A stretch of 64,000 nucleotides of DNA from Alphaproteobacteria bacterium (GCA_030428615.1 JAUIDN010000007.1:62001-126000), one strand, 5' to 3'; counted from the stretch's first letter, positions 36,990 to 47,262 are shown. The notes: generated by a model from the letters alone, not told the origin. Numbers and translations: made by a program.

Positions 36990-38258
36990 TTAATCTACTA
37001 TGGCCTGATAAATCATCGCGTTTAGTTTTTCGGCGTCATCCATATTTCGTGCTGGGATGAGCTGCGTCAGATAAACCATAACCATTTTTTCTTTCGGATC
37101 GACCCAATATGTCGAATGATAAGCACCGCCCCAACCGTAATTGCCTTCTGAGCCGGGCTCGCCATAAGCCCCAAGATCGGTGATAATCTGAAAGCCCAGC
37201 CCGAATTTACGTCCCGTTCTGAAATCGGGGATATGGCCAATATGGTTTTCGGTCATAAGTTCAACAGTTTTCGGGCTCAGTATTCTTACACCATTTAGTT
37301 CACCGCCGTTCAGCAGCATTTGCAAAAACATTCCGTAATCTTTGGCGGTTGATAAAAGCCCGGCACCACCGGAATAACTTTTACGGGGTCCGTTTAGATA
37401 GTGTCCCTGCCCGATGTGCGCGGCACCGATCAATTCACCGGGGTTCGGCGCAGCGACGCTTTTGCCATCAAATGAAGAATACACTTTGGCAATGCGGTCT
37501 TTCTTTTCTTCGGGTAGGTAAAAATAAGTGTCGTTCATGTTAAGCGGCTTTAAGATGTTGTTGGTGATAAAATCATTTAGCGTTTCACCTGAAACAACTT
37601 CAACCACAACCCCTAGAATATCCGTATTATAACCATATACGAAAGCTTCCCCGGGTTGCATTGCATTGGGTAACGCTGCCATCCGTCTAATGGTTTCCCT
37701 GACGGGTTCATCGCGGTCGGCAAAATACCAGCCCTGAATACCCGCCGCCTTCCACGCTTCCGCCCCGGGGCCCATACCATAATCAATCCCGGCTGTATGT
37801 GTCAGCAGGTCACGAAGCGTTATTTGCCTTTTTGCCGGAACGACATAAAAGCTGCCTTCGCCGTCCTGCACGGCAACGGTGGTTTCTGCAAATTCCGGAA
37901 GGTATTTTGCGAGGGGATCATTGATCAGTAATTTTCCCTGCTCCTGTAATATCATGATAGCGACACTGGTGAGTGCCTTGCTCTGTGAGGCAATGCGAAA
38001 AATGGCATCATTTTGCATTGGTGCCTGTGCTTCCCGGTCACGCCAGCCAAATGATTTATGATAGGCGACTTCACCGTTTCTCGCGACATAGACAACTGAC
38101 CCCGCCAGTTTTTCCTGATCAACATATTCCTGCATGACGGCGTCAATTCGGGACAGTCTTGCCGGGTCCATTTTGTGACCCGGTTTTTCACAGGCCGTAA
38201 TCAGGATTGCAATCGGAACAATCGCGAAGAATATTATTCTTTTAATATGTGACCTCAT
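36990..38258 (-). CDS. Class C beta-lactamase-fold serine hydrolase, lipoprotein
   Basis: A 422-residue exported hydrolase. Lipobox at ILITAC (Cys23). Catalytic S91-Q-S-K94 (SQSKALTS), the Tyr motif in VYGYNTDILG (EstB-like), and GWGGAYHSTYWVDPK near the C-terminus where KTG would be. The EstB-like pattern suggests an esterase or lactamase of broad specificity. GGGGAG precedes the start. It is downstream of LysE (67 bases) and 14 bases upstream of the 2OG oxygenase. Confidence 0.88.
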   Translation of the reverse strand: MRSHIKRIIFFAIVPIAILITACEKPGHKMDPARLSRIDAVMQEYVDQEKLAGSVVYVARNGEVAYHKSFGWRDREAQAPMQNDAIFRIASQSKALTSVAIMILQEQGKLLINDPLAKYLPEFAETTVAVQDGEGSFYVVPAKRQITLRDLLTHTAGIDYGMGPGAEAWKAAGIQGWYFADRDEPVRETIRRMAALPNAMQPGEAFVYGYNTDILGVVVEVVSGETLNDFITNNILKPLNMNDTYFYLPEEKKDRIAKVYSSFDGKSVAAPNPGELIGAAHIGQGHYLNGPRKSYSGGAGLLSTAKDYGMFLQMLLNGGELNGVRILSPKTVELMTENHIGHIPDFRTGRKFGLGFQIITDLGAYGEPGSEGNYGWGGAYHSTYWVDPKEKMVMVYLTQLIPARNMDDAEKLNAMIYQAIVD

Positions 38259-38325
38259 TTTAAAACTCCCCTTTTAAAAATATAGTATTGTTTTACGGGC
38301 TTACCTTATGTCCCAAAAGCCCTTC

Positions 38326-38955
38326 CTAACGCGTTTCTGTGAGCGCCAGTTTAATGGCAAACCCCACAAAAATGGTGCCTGCTGCACGATTAAGGTATGT
38401 TTGCGCCTTGTCGGACCTTTTCAAAAAATCGCCTAGCGACCCTGCGAGATAAGCGATTGCAATAAACACAATCAGGAACGCTGCGATAAATGATGCCGCA
38501 AGTTCAACGGTCTGCCGCGCGATGGCACCAAGTGACGGATTGATAAACTGTGGAAAAAACGCAAGAAAAAATACAGCTATCTTCGGGTTGCTGATATTCA
38601 TGATAATGCCGCGCCGGTAAAGCGTCAGATAGCCTATACGCGTGCTCTTTTTCTTTGGGATTTTTGATCCCGATGCTCTAAAAGCCCCCCAGGCAAGATA
38701 TAAAAGATAACAGACGCCAAATATTTTAAGTGCGGCGAATGCATATGCGGAAGACGTGATGATTACTGTGACGCCAAATATCACCGCTGCCGTATGACAC
38801 ATGATGCCGGTTAGCAAACCGAGTGTCAGACAAATACCGGCAAGTGGCCCTTCCAGAGCGGATTGGGTCAGTAGAAATAAGTTATCCGGCCCCGGCACCA
38901 GTGCTAGAATAAAAGATGCCGTGAATATTGCCATAAGCACTTCGGTAGAAACCAT
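38326..38955 (-). CDS. LysE/RhtB-family amino-acid exporter
   Basis: A 209-residue membrane protein with six helices. LVPGPDNLFLLTQSALEGPLAG is the LysE signature, and SNPKIAVFFLAFFPQFI is the conserved motif of the second half. It exports amino acids or derivatives such as lysine, homoserine or threonine. GGAGAA precedes the start. First gene of a minus-strand group with a serine hydrolase and a HalD-like oxygenase. Confidence 0.92.
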   Translation of the reverse strand: MVSTEVLMAIFTASFILALVPGPDNLFLLTQSALEGPLAGICLTLGLLTGIMCHTAAVIFGVTVIITSSAYAFAALKIFGVCYLLYLAWGAFRASGSKIPKKKSTRIGYLTLYRRGIIMNISNPKIAVFFLAFFPQFINPSLGAIARQTVELAASFIAAFLIVFIAIAYLAGSLGDFLKRSDKAQTYLNRAAGTIFVGFAIKLALTETR

Positions 38956-39097
38956 CTGTATTCTCCTTCACCTTCTTTAATACCATAGACCGTCAGGTCA
39001 TAAAATCAACTGCTCTCTTTTTTTGGAAATCCCTCTGGCTTGCAGTTTTTATAACGGTATGTCATTGTGATGTTGAAATAAATAAGGGAGCGATACA

Positions 39098-39886
39098 ATG
39101 AAAAATATTTTAGCGGCACTATGCTTTATTATGTTGTCCTTAAATGTTTTTTCTGTCAGTGCGCAGGAACTGAATCTGGAAAAGAAAGGGCCGGGTTTTC
39201 ATAAGCTGGTCGCGATGCACCCCGATGGAACGTATCAATATTATGTCATCAATATCCCCGAAGGGTATGATGATAGCAAACCGACCCCTCTAATTCTGGG
39301 TCTTCATTACGGGTTTAGGCCCGCGGAAGGATCAACAATCCCGGATCCTTACTGGTCAGAAGGATTTTTTAAAAAAATTTATGAGCAGGCGTTCAAGCCC
39401 TTAAACGCGATATTCCTGGCAGCGGATTCGGTCAATGGAAACTGGTCAACGCCGGAAAATGAAGAAGCGGTTATGCGGTTATTGGATAGCGTGATCGCCA
39501 CATATAATATTGATCCGCGCAAAACGATCGTCACCGGTTATAGTATAGGCGGGTTCGGCACGTGGCATTGGGCATCAAAATTTCAGGACCGCTTCGCCGG
39601 CGCTATTCCCATTGCGGCTAACCCGACAGATATGAACCGCGTTCGCGAAGAGCGAAAATTAATCGAAGCCGATTGGAAAATACCGCTTTATGTCATTCAC
39701 TCGCGCGTGGATGGCTTGATCGATATGGAGCCTACTGAACAATATGTTCATAAGCTGAAAGCAGAAGGGAAGGACGTTACCTTCCAAATATTGGAAGTCA
39801 TCACACATCACCAGGAAAATCTTCTACCGGAGCCAATGGGTAAAACAGTCCCATGGATAAAGCGTGTCTGGGAAAATGCGGAGTGA
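39098..39886 (+). CDS. Secreted alpha/beta-hydrolase (esterase/peptidase type)
   Basis: A 262-residue exported hydrolase: signal peptide (cleaved near VSAQ), alpha/beta fold with nucleophile elbow GYSIGG (Ser149), an oxyanion-type strand PLILGLHYG, the acid after RVDGLIDM and a His in ITHHQEN. It resembles PHB-depolymerase/feruloyl-esterase-like or prolyl-oligopeptidase-like hydrolases. AAGGGAG precedes the ATG. TauE follows after 19 bases in the same direction. Substrate not determined. Confidence 0.82.
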   Translation: MKNILAALCFIMLSLNVFSVSAQELNLEKKGPGFHKLVAMHPDGTYQYYVINIPEGYDDSKPTPLILGLHYGFRPAEGSTIPDPYWSEGFFKKIYEQAFKPLNAIFLAADSVNGNWSTPENEEAVMRLLDSVIATYNIDPRKTIVTGYSIGGFGTWHWASKFQDRFAGAIPIAANPTDMNRVREERKLIEADWKIPLYVIHSRVDGLIDMEPTEQYVHKLKAEGKDVTFQILEVITHHQENLLPEPMGKTVPWIKRVWENAE

Positions 39887-39905
39887 TATTGGCGGGCCTT
39901 AAAAA

Positions 39906-40634
39906 ATGACTTGGGCCATTCTTCTTTTTGTAACGTTTCTGGCGTCGGCAGTTCAGTCGGCGACCGGCTTTGCATTTGCCATGATCGTGGTGCCGGCTTA
40001 TCTGCTGTTGCTTGGTAGTGCAGATGCGGTGCAGATGACTATTATTCTGTCAGTTGTCATGTCGCTTAGCCACCTGCCAAAGCTCCGCTCAAATATACCT
40101 ATGGATATTTTTAAATTCCTTGCGATTGGGGCGCTGATCGGGTTTCCGGTCGGGCTTTATATTTATAGCCGCATTGATCTGACAGTATTAAAGGCAATGG
40201 TTGCTATATTTGTCATAATGATCAGTGCACAAAATGCATGGGCAATGTGGCAGCGAAAAAAACCAAAGAAAACCAAAGCCGGAAAAACTCTTTATCTTAC
40301 AGGGTTTGTTTCCGGAATTCTCGGTGCCTGTCTGGCAATGCCGGGCCCGCTCGTCATGCTTTATTTATCAAGAACTACCTTAAGCAAAGATGAAATCCGG
40401 GCCACCATGATATCATTTTTTGTTTTTGCCTATATCGCGATCTTGGTTTTACAGATGGTCGTCATCGGCATAGCAAAAGAAACATGGGTAAACAGCGCAA
40501 CGATGATTCCCGCAGCTCTTTTGGGCGTTCTGGCGGGGCATCAACTTTCGAAAAAAATTGATGAGCGACTTTTTAGGGAAATTATTCTTTCCATTTTGAT
40601 CTTAACCGGCGTTATGATGTTGATTAACTTATAG
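39906..40634 (+). CDS. TauE/SafE-family anion exporter
   Basis: A 242-residue membrane protein with about eight helices. VQSATGFAFAMIVVPAYLLL at the N-terminus and GILGACLAMPGPLVMLYLS mid-protein are the two copies of the family signature. It lies between an esterase gene and a D-cysteine desulfhydrase gene in the same direction (16 bases to the latter); export of sulfur anions released from cysteine would fit, but is inferred. Confidence 0.88.
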   Translation: MTWAILLFVTFLASAVQSATGFAFAMIVVPAYLLLLGSADAVQMTIILSVVMSLSHLPKLRSNIPMDIFKFLAIGALIGFPVGLYIYSRIDLTVLKAMVAIFVIMISAQNAWAMWQRKKPKKTKAGKTLYLTGFVSGILGACLAMPGPLVMLYLSRTTLSKDEIRATMISFFVFAYIAILVLQMVVIGIAKETWVNSATMIPAALLGVLAGHQLSKKIDERLFREIILSILILTGVMMLINL

Positions 40635-40650
40635 ATAGAGAAAATATCGA

Positions 40651-41658
40651 ATGTTAAGCAAAAAATTTCCCAGAGCGATGCTGGCACATACGCCAACCCC
40701 GATCGAAAAACTTCCCCGGCTGAGTAAATTACTTTCAGGACCGAATATTTATGTGAAGCGGGACGACTGCACGGGCCTAGCTTTTGGGGGAAATAAGGCA
40801 AGACAGCTTGAATATTATATAGGGGAAGCGCTCCAGAAGAAAGCGGATACAATATTAATTACAAGCGCTGTACAGTCCAATTATTTGCGGTCCGCAGTTG
40901 CTGCCGCGCGAAAATACGGACTGGATATTGAAGTGCAGCAGGAAGAACGCGTGCCCGGACAACCTTCGGAATATTATAAATCGGGAAATGCTTATCTGCT
41001 TAAATTAATGGGTGCGAAGCTCCATCATTACCCTGTCGGGGAAGACGAAGAAGGGGCAGACAATGCAATGTATGATCGTGCGGAAGTTTTGCGTAAAAAG
41101 GGAAAAAGACCTTATGTAATCCCGCTCGCTGGAACGCATACGCCGCTTGGGGCGTTGGGGTACGTTGACTGCGCCGAGGAAATTTTATCGCAGCTATCGG
41201 ATGGATCGATATGGATTGATGCTTTCATAACGGCGTCAGGAAGCGGGACAACCCACACCGGCCTGCTTGCGGGGCTGCGGGCGCGAGGTTCCAAAATTCC
41301 TGTTCACGGTATTTGTGTACGCCGGGATCAAAAATCTCAATCGGAACGGGTGCTAAAGAAAACCAACGAGGTCGGGAAAATGATCGGTCACGAAAATCTG
41401 ATCAGTGAAAAAGATATTCTAATAACCGATGCGACATTATCACCGGGATATGGCCGATTGAATGATCAGGTAAGGGAAGCGATTAATCTTGCAGCGCGTG
41501 AGGAAGGGTTGCTCGTTGATCCTGTTTATACCGGAAAAGCACTGGCGGGTCTTATCCATCTGATCCGGACGGGTAGATTCTCTAAATCGCAGAATGTTAT
41601 GTTTATTCACACTGGCGGCACACCCGCACTTTTTGGCTATCCTGATTTAATTGAATAA
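40651..41658 (+). CDS. D-cysteine desulfhydrase/ACC deaminase family PLP enzyme
   Basis: A 335-residue fold-type II PLP enzyme. The cofactor lysine is K49 in FGGNKARQLEYY; YVKRDDCTG is the conserved N-terminal motif; HTGGTPALFGY closes the protein. The catalytic Ser lies in VQSNYLR, where the family usually has QSNH; the His-to-Tyr change may alter specificity. D-cysteine desulfhydrase would give pyruvate, sulfide and ammonia; ACC deaminase, 2-oxobutyrate. The usual distinguishing residues cannot be settled here. The previous gene encodes a TauE-type exporter. Confidence 0.85.
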   Translation: MLSKKFPRAMLAHTPTPIEKLPRLSKLLSGPNIYVKRDDCTGLAFGGNKARQLEYYIGEALQKKADTILITSAVQSNYLRSAVAAARKYGLDIEVQQEERVPGQPSEYYKSGNAYLLKLMGAKLHHYPVGEDEEGADNAMYDRAEVLRKKGKRPYVIPLAGTHTPLGALGYVDCAEEILSQLSDGSIWIDAFITASGSGTTHTGLLAGLRARGSKIPVHGICVRRDQKSQSERVLKKTNEVGKMIGHENLISEKDILITDATLSPGYGRLNDQVREAINLAAREEGLLVDPVYTGKALAGLIHLIRTGRFSKSQNVMFIHTGGTPALFGYPDLIE

Positions 41659-41823
41659 ATTCAACTGGATATGCCGGGGAACATGAATTCTGTTTTAATG
41701 TATGAAAATTTAGGCTATTTAGGATTATAGAGCTTGATTTTATCAGGTGGGCTATTGCTTTAGGGTTCTGGCCAATCGGGGTGGGGAATATTTAAGCCAA
41801 TAAGAATAGGGTTTTAGTGTAGA

Positions 41824-42675
41824 ATGTGTCCAGCTATTGTGGAAGACGGACACCAAAGGGGATTTATCATCCCCATTGGTGGTGCAGAAGATAAAGAATC
41901 CAATCCGTCTATTTTAAAAAAATTTACAGAAATATCCGGTGGAAAAGATGCGAAAATAGTGATCATCCCGACGGCATCGCGGTTAGATGATACAGGTGAA
42001 CGCTACGAAGAAATATTTAGCAAAATTGGCGCGGGTGAAGTTAGCCATATTGATATTACAAGCCGGGAAGACTGTAATAATCCTGAATTTGCCAGCCGCT
42101 GCGAAGAAGCTTCGGGAATTTTTATTACCGGCGGTAATCAGCTTCGACTTGCAACCATTCTGGGCGGTACCGCCGTGGCACAGGTGATCAGGACGGCAAA
42201 TGCCAGAGGTGTTCATGTCGCCGGAACGTCTGCAGGCGCTTCTATTATGTCCGAACATATGATTGCCGGGGGTGATTCAAACGAAGCCCCAAAAGAAGGC
42301 GGCGCCATACTGGCGCCGGGTCTGGGGCTTACCAACGCGATGATTATTGATCAACATTTCTCGGAAAGAAACCGTCTTGGTCGGTTGTTGTCTGCGGTTG
42401 CTTTTAATCCATTCCTGATGGGAATGGGCATTGATGAAGATACGGCAGCGTTTATCGGCCCCGATAACGTGTGCGAAGCTATCGGAAGCGGTACGGTAAC
42501 CATTGTTGATGGTGGCGATCTTACTTATTCTTCGGCATATGGCACAGACAATCGCCGCGCGCTTGGGCTATTGGGACTTAAACTTGATATCCTGCATGAA
42601 GGGTGTCTTTATAATTTCAACATTCGGGAAGCTTTCCCGCCACTTGAAGATCGCCAAAATATCTGCAAAATATAA
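41824..42675 (+). CDS. cphB: Cyanophycinase
   Basis: A 283-residue S51-family serine peptidase that cuts cyanophycin to beta-Asp-Arg dipeptides. The nucleophile is Ser136 in GTSAGAS; FITGGNQLRL, DQHFSERNRLGRLL and GIDEDTAAF are family motifs. No signal peptide, so it is the intracellular type that mobilises stored polymer. First gene of the cluster; cphA begins 28 bases later. A weak ribosome-binding site suggests modest translation. Confidence 0.94.
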   Translation: MCPAIVEDGHQRGFIIPIGGAEDKESNPSILKKFTEISGGKDAKIVIIPTASRLDDTGERYEEIFSKIGAGEVSHIDITSREDCNNPEFASRCEEASGIFITGGNQLRLATILGGTAVAQVIRTANARGVHVAGTSAGASIMSEHMIAGGDSNEAPKEGGAILAPGLGLTNAMIIDQHFSERNRLGRLLSAVAFNPFLMGMGIDEDTAAFIGPDNVCEAIGSGTVTIVDGGDLTYSSAYGTDNRRALGLLGLKLDILHEGCLYNFNIREAFPPLEDRQNICKI

Positions 42676-42703
42676 TATGGTATAAAAAATGAGAGGGACT
42701 TAG

Positions 42704-45502
42704 ATGAAAATATTGAAAACAAACCTTTATTTAGGGCCTAATCAGTACGCAAAATTTAAGGTTATCCGCCATATTATGGATATTGGTATCCTCGAAGACT
42801 GGCCTTCCGCCAAAATAGGATCAAATTTTATTGATGGTTTGATTGAAGCCCTTCCGGGGCTGGAGGAGCACGGTTGTTCCTACCGCGAACCGGGCGGGTT
42901 TATCAGACGCCTTCGAGAAGACGAAGGCACATGGATGGGCCACATAACCGAGCATGTCGCGCTCGAACTGCAATGTGTTGCGGGTAATGAAGTAACTTTC
43001 GGGCGAACCCGCTCCACCGGTGAGGCTGGCCAATATAATATGGTTTATGCCTATATTCATAAGGATGTTGGGCTGGCGGCATGTGAACTTGCCATCAAGT
43101 TGCTTATGCACCTTCTTCCGAAAGAATTGCAGGATCTAACGGGTTATGAAATAGAAGAAGATTTTAACTGGGATGAAGAACTTCGACATTTCATCAAGCA
43201 GGCACAGCGTCATGCATTCGGCCCAAGCACGGCATCGTTGGTCGCGGCAGCAGAAGAACGTGATATACCCTGGCTTCGTCTGAATAAATACAGTCTTGTG
43301 CAATTTGGCCACGGTAAACATCAGAAGCGGATTCAGGCGACGATCACATCGGAAACCAGTCATATTGCCGTGGAGATTTCCTGTGACAAGGAAGACACCC
43401 ATAATCTTTTAAATGATCTTGGCCTGCCAGTACCGCAACAACATATGATTTATAGTCCGCGTGAAGCAGTTATGGCGGCGAGAAGAATTGGTTATCCAGT
43501 GGTGGTAAAACCCTTAAACGCAAATCACGGTCGTGGGGTTTCGATAAATCTGACTTCCGATGAAGAAGTCGAAGCCGCATTTGAAGTAGCGCGTGAGCAG
43601 GGTACAAGCCGGGCGGTACTTGTCGAAAGTTATATGACGGGATTTGATCACCGGATGCTGGTGGTTGATAATGAACTTGTCGCGGTTGCAAAACGTGTGC
43701 CGGGCCATGTTGTGGGTGACGGAAAACATAATATTGGCGAACTTATTGATATTGTAAATTCCGACCCGCGTCGCGGTGTCGGTCATGAAAAGGTACTTAC
43801 CGTTCTTGAAATTGACAGCCAGGCAAGAAGGTTGATGGATAACGCGGGATATAATAAAGGAACGGTGCTTAAAAAGGACGAAATATTTTATCTTCGTGAT
43901 ACGGCCAATCTTTCAACCGGAGGAACGGCCATTGACCTGACGGATGTCGTGCATCCCGATAATCGGGAAATGGCGCAGCGCGCCATTCAGGCGGTCGGAC
44001 TGGATGTAGGCGGGGTCGATTTTCTAACCGATGATATCTCCCAGTCCTATAAGGATGTTGGTGGCGGTATCGTTGAAGTAAACGCGGCCCCGGGGTTTCG
44101 GATGCATGTAGCACCCAGTGAGGGTGAACCAAGGGATGTTTCGGGCAAGGTAATCGAAATGCTGTTTCCGCCGGGAACGCCAAGCCGCATTCCAATTGCT
44201 GCAATTACCGGTACGAACGGTAAAACGACAACATCACGAATGCTTGCCCATATCATTAAAACATGTGGCAAAACGGTGGGCCTGACAACCACAGACGGCA
44301 TTTATGTCGACGGGAAACAAACCGTGAAGGGGGACACGACCGGACCAAGGTCGGCGCAAATGGTTCTGCGCGACCCAACCGTTGAATTTGCAGTTCTTGA
44401 AACGGCACGCGGCGGTCTGGTCAGAAGTGGGCTGGGTTATGCCAGTACCGATGTTTCGGCCTGTCTTAATGTCGCCTCTGATCACTTGGGGCTTGGCGGT
44501 GTTGATACACTTGAACAGCTTGCTGAAATTAAGCGGATTGTAATTGAAGCGGCGACAGATACGGTTGTGCTTAACGCGGATGATAAAAATTGTCTGTTAA
44601 TGGCCGATTATGCGGATGCGGATAACATTTTTTATGTCACGATGCATCATGACCATGCGCTTGTGAAACAACATATTGATGCGGGCGGAAAGGCTTGTGT
44701 GCTGGAAAAAGGGATGAATGGTGATCTCATCACTATATATGATAATTGCAGGCACATCCCTGTTTTGTGGTCTCATCTGATTCCGGCTACGATAGAAGGA
44801 AAGGCGCTTCATAATGTACAAAATGCCATGTTCGCTGTGGCGATGGCCTATAGTTTTGATCAGGACCTTGATCAAATTCGTCTTGGCCTTAAAACCTTTA
44901 ATACAACCTTCTCACAGGCACCGGGACGAATGAATGTGTTTGATGAACATAGCTTCCGGGTAATACTGGATTATGCGCATAACCCGGCGGCATTTGGCGT
45001 CATGACGGATCTTGTCGATAAGCTTGACGGTCATGAACGAAAATTGGTTGTCGCATCCTGCCCGGGGGACAGAAGGGATGAAGATGTCGTCGAATCTGCC
45101 GAAGTTCTCGCCGGCCATTTCGATCATTATTTCCTGAAAGCAGACGATAACAGACGTGGTCGCGAAAATGATGAAATACCGAATATGCTTAAAAAACACC
45201 TGATGGAAAATGGTGTCGACGAAGAAGCGATAACCGTTATTGCGGATGAAGTTGACGCGATTGACGCCGCTCTTAAGGCTGCTGCGGAAAAAGACTTACT
45301 TGTGGTGATCGGCGATAACGTAACCCGATCATGGAAACAAATTATCAATTTTGGTGACGGCAGGCCCGCACAGCAGGCATTAAAATCAGATGAGACGGTT
45401 TTTGCGACAGCTTATGAAGACCTGATTGATGATAACCAGCAGCTTATCCGCGACGAACGTGGTGTGCGTCTGGCGCGGGATGATGACGAGGATGGTGATT
45501 AA
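42704..45502 (+). CDS. cphA: Cyanophycin synthetase
   Basis: A 932-residue polymerase that alternately adds Asp to the backbone and Arg to the Asp side chain, one ATP each. Residues 1-~165: N-domain; ~215-480: ATP-grasp domain (VVVKPLNANHGRGVSINL, VEVNAAPGFRMH); ~490-900: Mur ligase-like domain with GTNGKT at 503-508 and LDYAHNPAAFG. GHGKH at 202-206 marks the end of the N-domain. Length is slightly above the usual ~870-900 because of an acidic tail. AGAGGG precedes the ATG. Together with cphB and the isoaspartyl peptidase it gives a full nitrogen/carbon storage cycle. Confidence 0.95.
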   Translation: MKILKTNLYLGPNQYAKFKVIRHIMDIGILEDWPSAKIGSNFIDGLIEALPGLEEHGCSYREPGGFIRRLREDEGTWMGHITEHVALELQCVAGNEVTFGRTRSTGEAGQYNMVYAYIHKDVGLAACELAIKLLMHLLPKELQDLTGYEIEEDFNWDEELRHFIKQAQRHAFGPSTASLVAAAEERDIPWLRLNKYSLVQFGHGKHQKRIQATITSETSHIAVEISCDKEDTHNLLNDLGLPVPQQHMIYSPREAVMAARRIGYPVVVKPLNANHGRGVSINLTSDEEVEAAFEVAREQGTSRAVLVESYMTGFDHRMLVVDNELVAVAKRVPGHVVGDGKHNIGELIDIVNSDPRRGVGHEKVLTVLEIDSQARRLMDNAGYNKGTVLKKDEIFYLRDTANLSTGGTAIDLTDVVHPDNREMAQRAIQAVGLDVGGVDFLTDDISQSYKDVGGGIVEVNAAPGFRMHVAPSEGEPRDVSGKVIEMLFPPGTPSRIPIAAITGTNGKTTTSRMLAHIIKTCGKTVGLTTTDGIYVDGKQTVKGDTTGPRSAQMVLRDPTVEFAVLETARGGLVRSGLGYASTDVSACLNVASDHLGLGGVDTLEQLAEIKRIVIEAATDTVVLNADDKNCLLMADYADADNIFYVTMHHDHALVKQHIDAGGKACVLEKGMNGDLITIYDNCRHIPVLWSHLIPATIEGKALHNVQNAMFAVAMAYSFDQDLDQIRLGLKTFNTTFSQAPGRMNVFDEHSFRVILDYAHNPAAFGVMTDLVDKLDGHERKLVVASCPGDRRDEDVVESAEVLAGHFDHYFLKADDNRRGRENDEIPNMLKKHLMENGVDEEAITVIADEVDAIDAALKAAAEKDLLVVIGDNVTRSWKQIINFGDGRPAQQALKSDETVFATAYEDLIDDNQQLIRDERGVRLARDDDEDGD

Positions 45503-45516
45503 ACCGGAACGTGCTC

Positions 45517-47262
45517 ATGACCATCAATATAGAAGAAATTGAAGATTATCTGGACATCAGGATACCCACATCAGATAAACTGATCCTTGAGAGTAGCCGA
45601 CGGGTAACAGGCCCCGGACTGCTATGGGAGAAACCGGGAGCGATTCTGGATGTTTTTTCAGATCATTTTGATAAGCAACAGATAATTGACATTTGGTTGG
45701 AAGAAATTAACCGCGTTCTCAGGGCTATCGACTGGCAGGGAAGCGAAACCAAAACCCGTATTTTTGATACGGGGGTTAATCTGGCTATATCGGCGACGAT
45801 CGATCTTCTATATTCCGCCGTATTTGTCGTTGAAACCAGTTGGCAGTTAACGGCGTGCAGACTGCTGGGCGAGCAGGCCGACGATTTTGAAAAACTCATA
45901 AATGATTTAAAAAAAGTCATTTCAATGGAGCAGAACCCGCCGGTTCTGGCGTTGCAGCGGGTAGCGGAAAGTAAAAACATAGACGTATTATGGGACGATG
46001 ATTACGTATCGCTCGGTCATGGGAAAGGGTCGCAAAAATGGGGAATAAATGAAATCCCATCACCGGATGATGTTGATTGGGGTGCGCTCCATAATGTGCC
46101 CGTCGCGCTTATAACCGGAACCAATGGAAAATCGACCAGCGTTCGCCTTTCTACGGCTATCGCGGAAGCGGCGGGACTTGTTGGTGGGTCAACGTCAACA
46201 GATTACGTGAAACTTGGGCATGATGTTCTTGATTATGGGGATTATTCCGGACCGGGTGGTGCCCGAATGCTGCTTCGCGATAAACGACTTGAAATAGCGT
46301 TTTTGGAAGTAGCACGCGGCGGTATTTTACGGCGTGGATTACCATTAAGGCAGGCGTCAGGCGCATTGGTTACGAATATTGCCGCTGATCATCTTGGGGA
46401 ATATGGAATAAATACCGTGGAACATCTCGCGGATGCAAAATTCGCCGTCGCCAGGACACTCTCAAACGATGGTATCCTTGTACTTAACGCGGATGATCCT
46501 TTGGTGGTGAATAATGGCCTAAAATCACCAAACACTATTTGCTGGTATTCGTTGGATGCAGCTAACAAACAGGTTCGAAGCGCCATTGGTAAGGGAGCAC
46601 TTTGTTGTTGGTTTGAAAATGAAAAAATCCATTATTTTGATGGGGAGTCTGTATCTCTTTCAATTCCGGTTGCTGATATCCCGATCACAATGGGCGGCGC
46701 AGCGAGATTTAACATTCACAATTCCATGGGGGCGTTATGCCTTGCCAAGGCGATGGGCATAAAGAATGCCGCGATCATCAGGGGACTAACGACATTCACG
46801 AGCACACCGCAAGACAATCCGGGCAGGTGTAACGAATTTCTGGTACGGGGCGCACGCGTATTCGTTGATTTTGCGCATAACCCTCACTCAATAAAGGCCG
46901 TCGCAGATATGCTGGGTAATTTGCCATCTGCCAAGAAGTATTTATTGATCGGACAAGCGGGGGACAGGTCCGATCAGGATATTCGTGATCTGACCAAAGG
47001 AGCGCTTCAGTTTAAACCGGATGTGGTGGTTACGATGGATATGGAGGATTATTTACGGGGACGTGAGCGCGGTGAAGCCGCTGCCATCATCCGGGAAGAA
47101 TGCTTGAACGCGGGGATTAAAGCCGAAAATGTACCCCACTTCTCATCACCATCTGAAGGAGCCCGCTATATCATTGACCGACTACGGGACGGTGATCTTG
47201 CCTTGCTTCTCGCACTTGCGGAACGTGACAAGGTTTTTAAAATGCTTGAAGAGGCATCTTAG
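45517..47262 (+). CDS. CphA-like Mur ligase lacking the ATP-grasp domain
   Basis: A 581-residue paralogue of CphA. Residues 1-~175 resemble the CphA N-domain, ending in GHGKGSQKW (167-175), which matches GHGKHQKRI in CphA. Only ~26 residues later comes the Mur-ligase P-loop GTNGKS at 201-206, whereas CphA has ~300 residues (the ATP-grasp domain) between these points. The Mur part is intact (DFAHNPHSIKAV, GQAGDRSDQD). ATG 45517 lies behind CCGGAA; GTG 45511 is the alternative. It may add Arg or another amino acid to the polymer, or assist CphA. It is the third gene of the cph operon. Confidence 0.85.
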   Translation: MTINIEEIEDYLDIRIPTSDKLILESSRRVTGPGLLWEKPGAILDVFSDHFDKQQIIDIWLEEINRVLRAIDWQGSETKTRIFDTGVNLAISATIDLLYSAVFVVETSWQLTACRLLGEQADDFEKLINDLKKVISMEQNPPVLALQRVAESKNIDVLWDDDYVSLGHGKGSQKWGINEIPSPDDVDWGALHNVPVALITGTNGKSTSVRLSTAIAEAAGLVGGSTSTDYVKLGHDVLDYGDYSGPGGARMLLRDKRLEIAFLEVARGGILRRGLPLRQASGALVTNIAADHLGEYGINTVEHLADAKFAVARTLSNDGILVLNADDPLVVNNGLKSPNTICWYSLDAANKQVRSAIGKGALCCWFENEKIHYFDGESVSLSIPVADIPITMGGAARFNIHNSMGALCLAKAMGIKNAAIIRGLTTFTSTPQDNPGRCNEFLVRGARVFVDFAHNPHSIKAVADMLGNLPSAKKYLLIGQAGDRSDQDIRDLTKGALQFKPDVVVTMDMEDYLRGRERGEAAAIIREECLNAGIKAENVPHFSSPSEGARYIIDRLRDGDLALLLALAERDKVFKMLEEAS

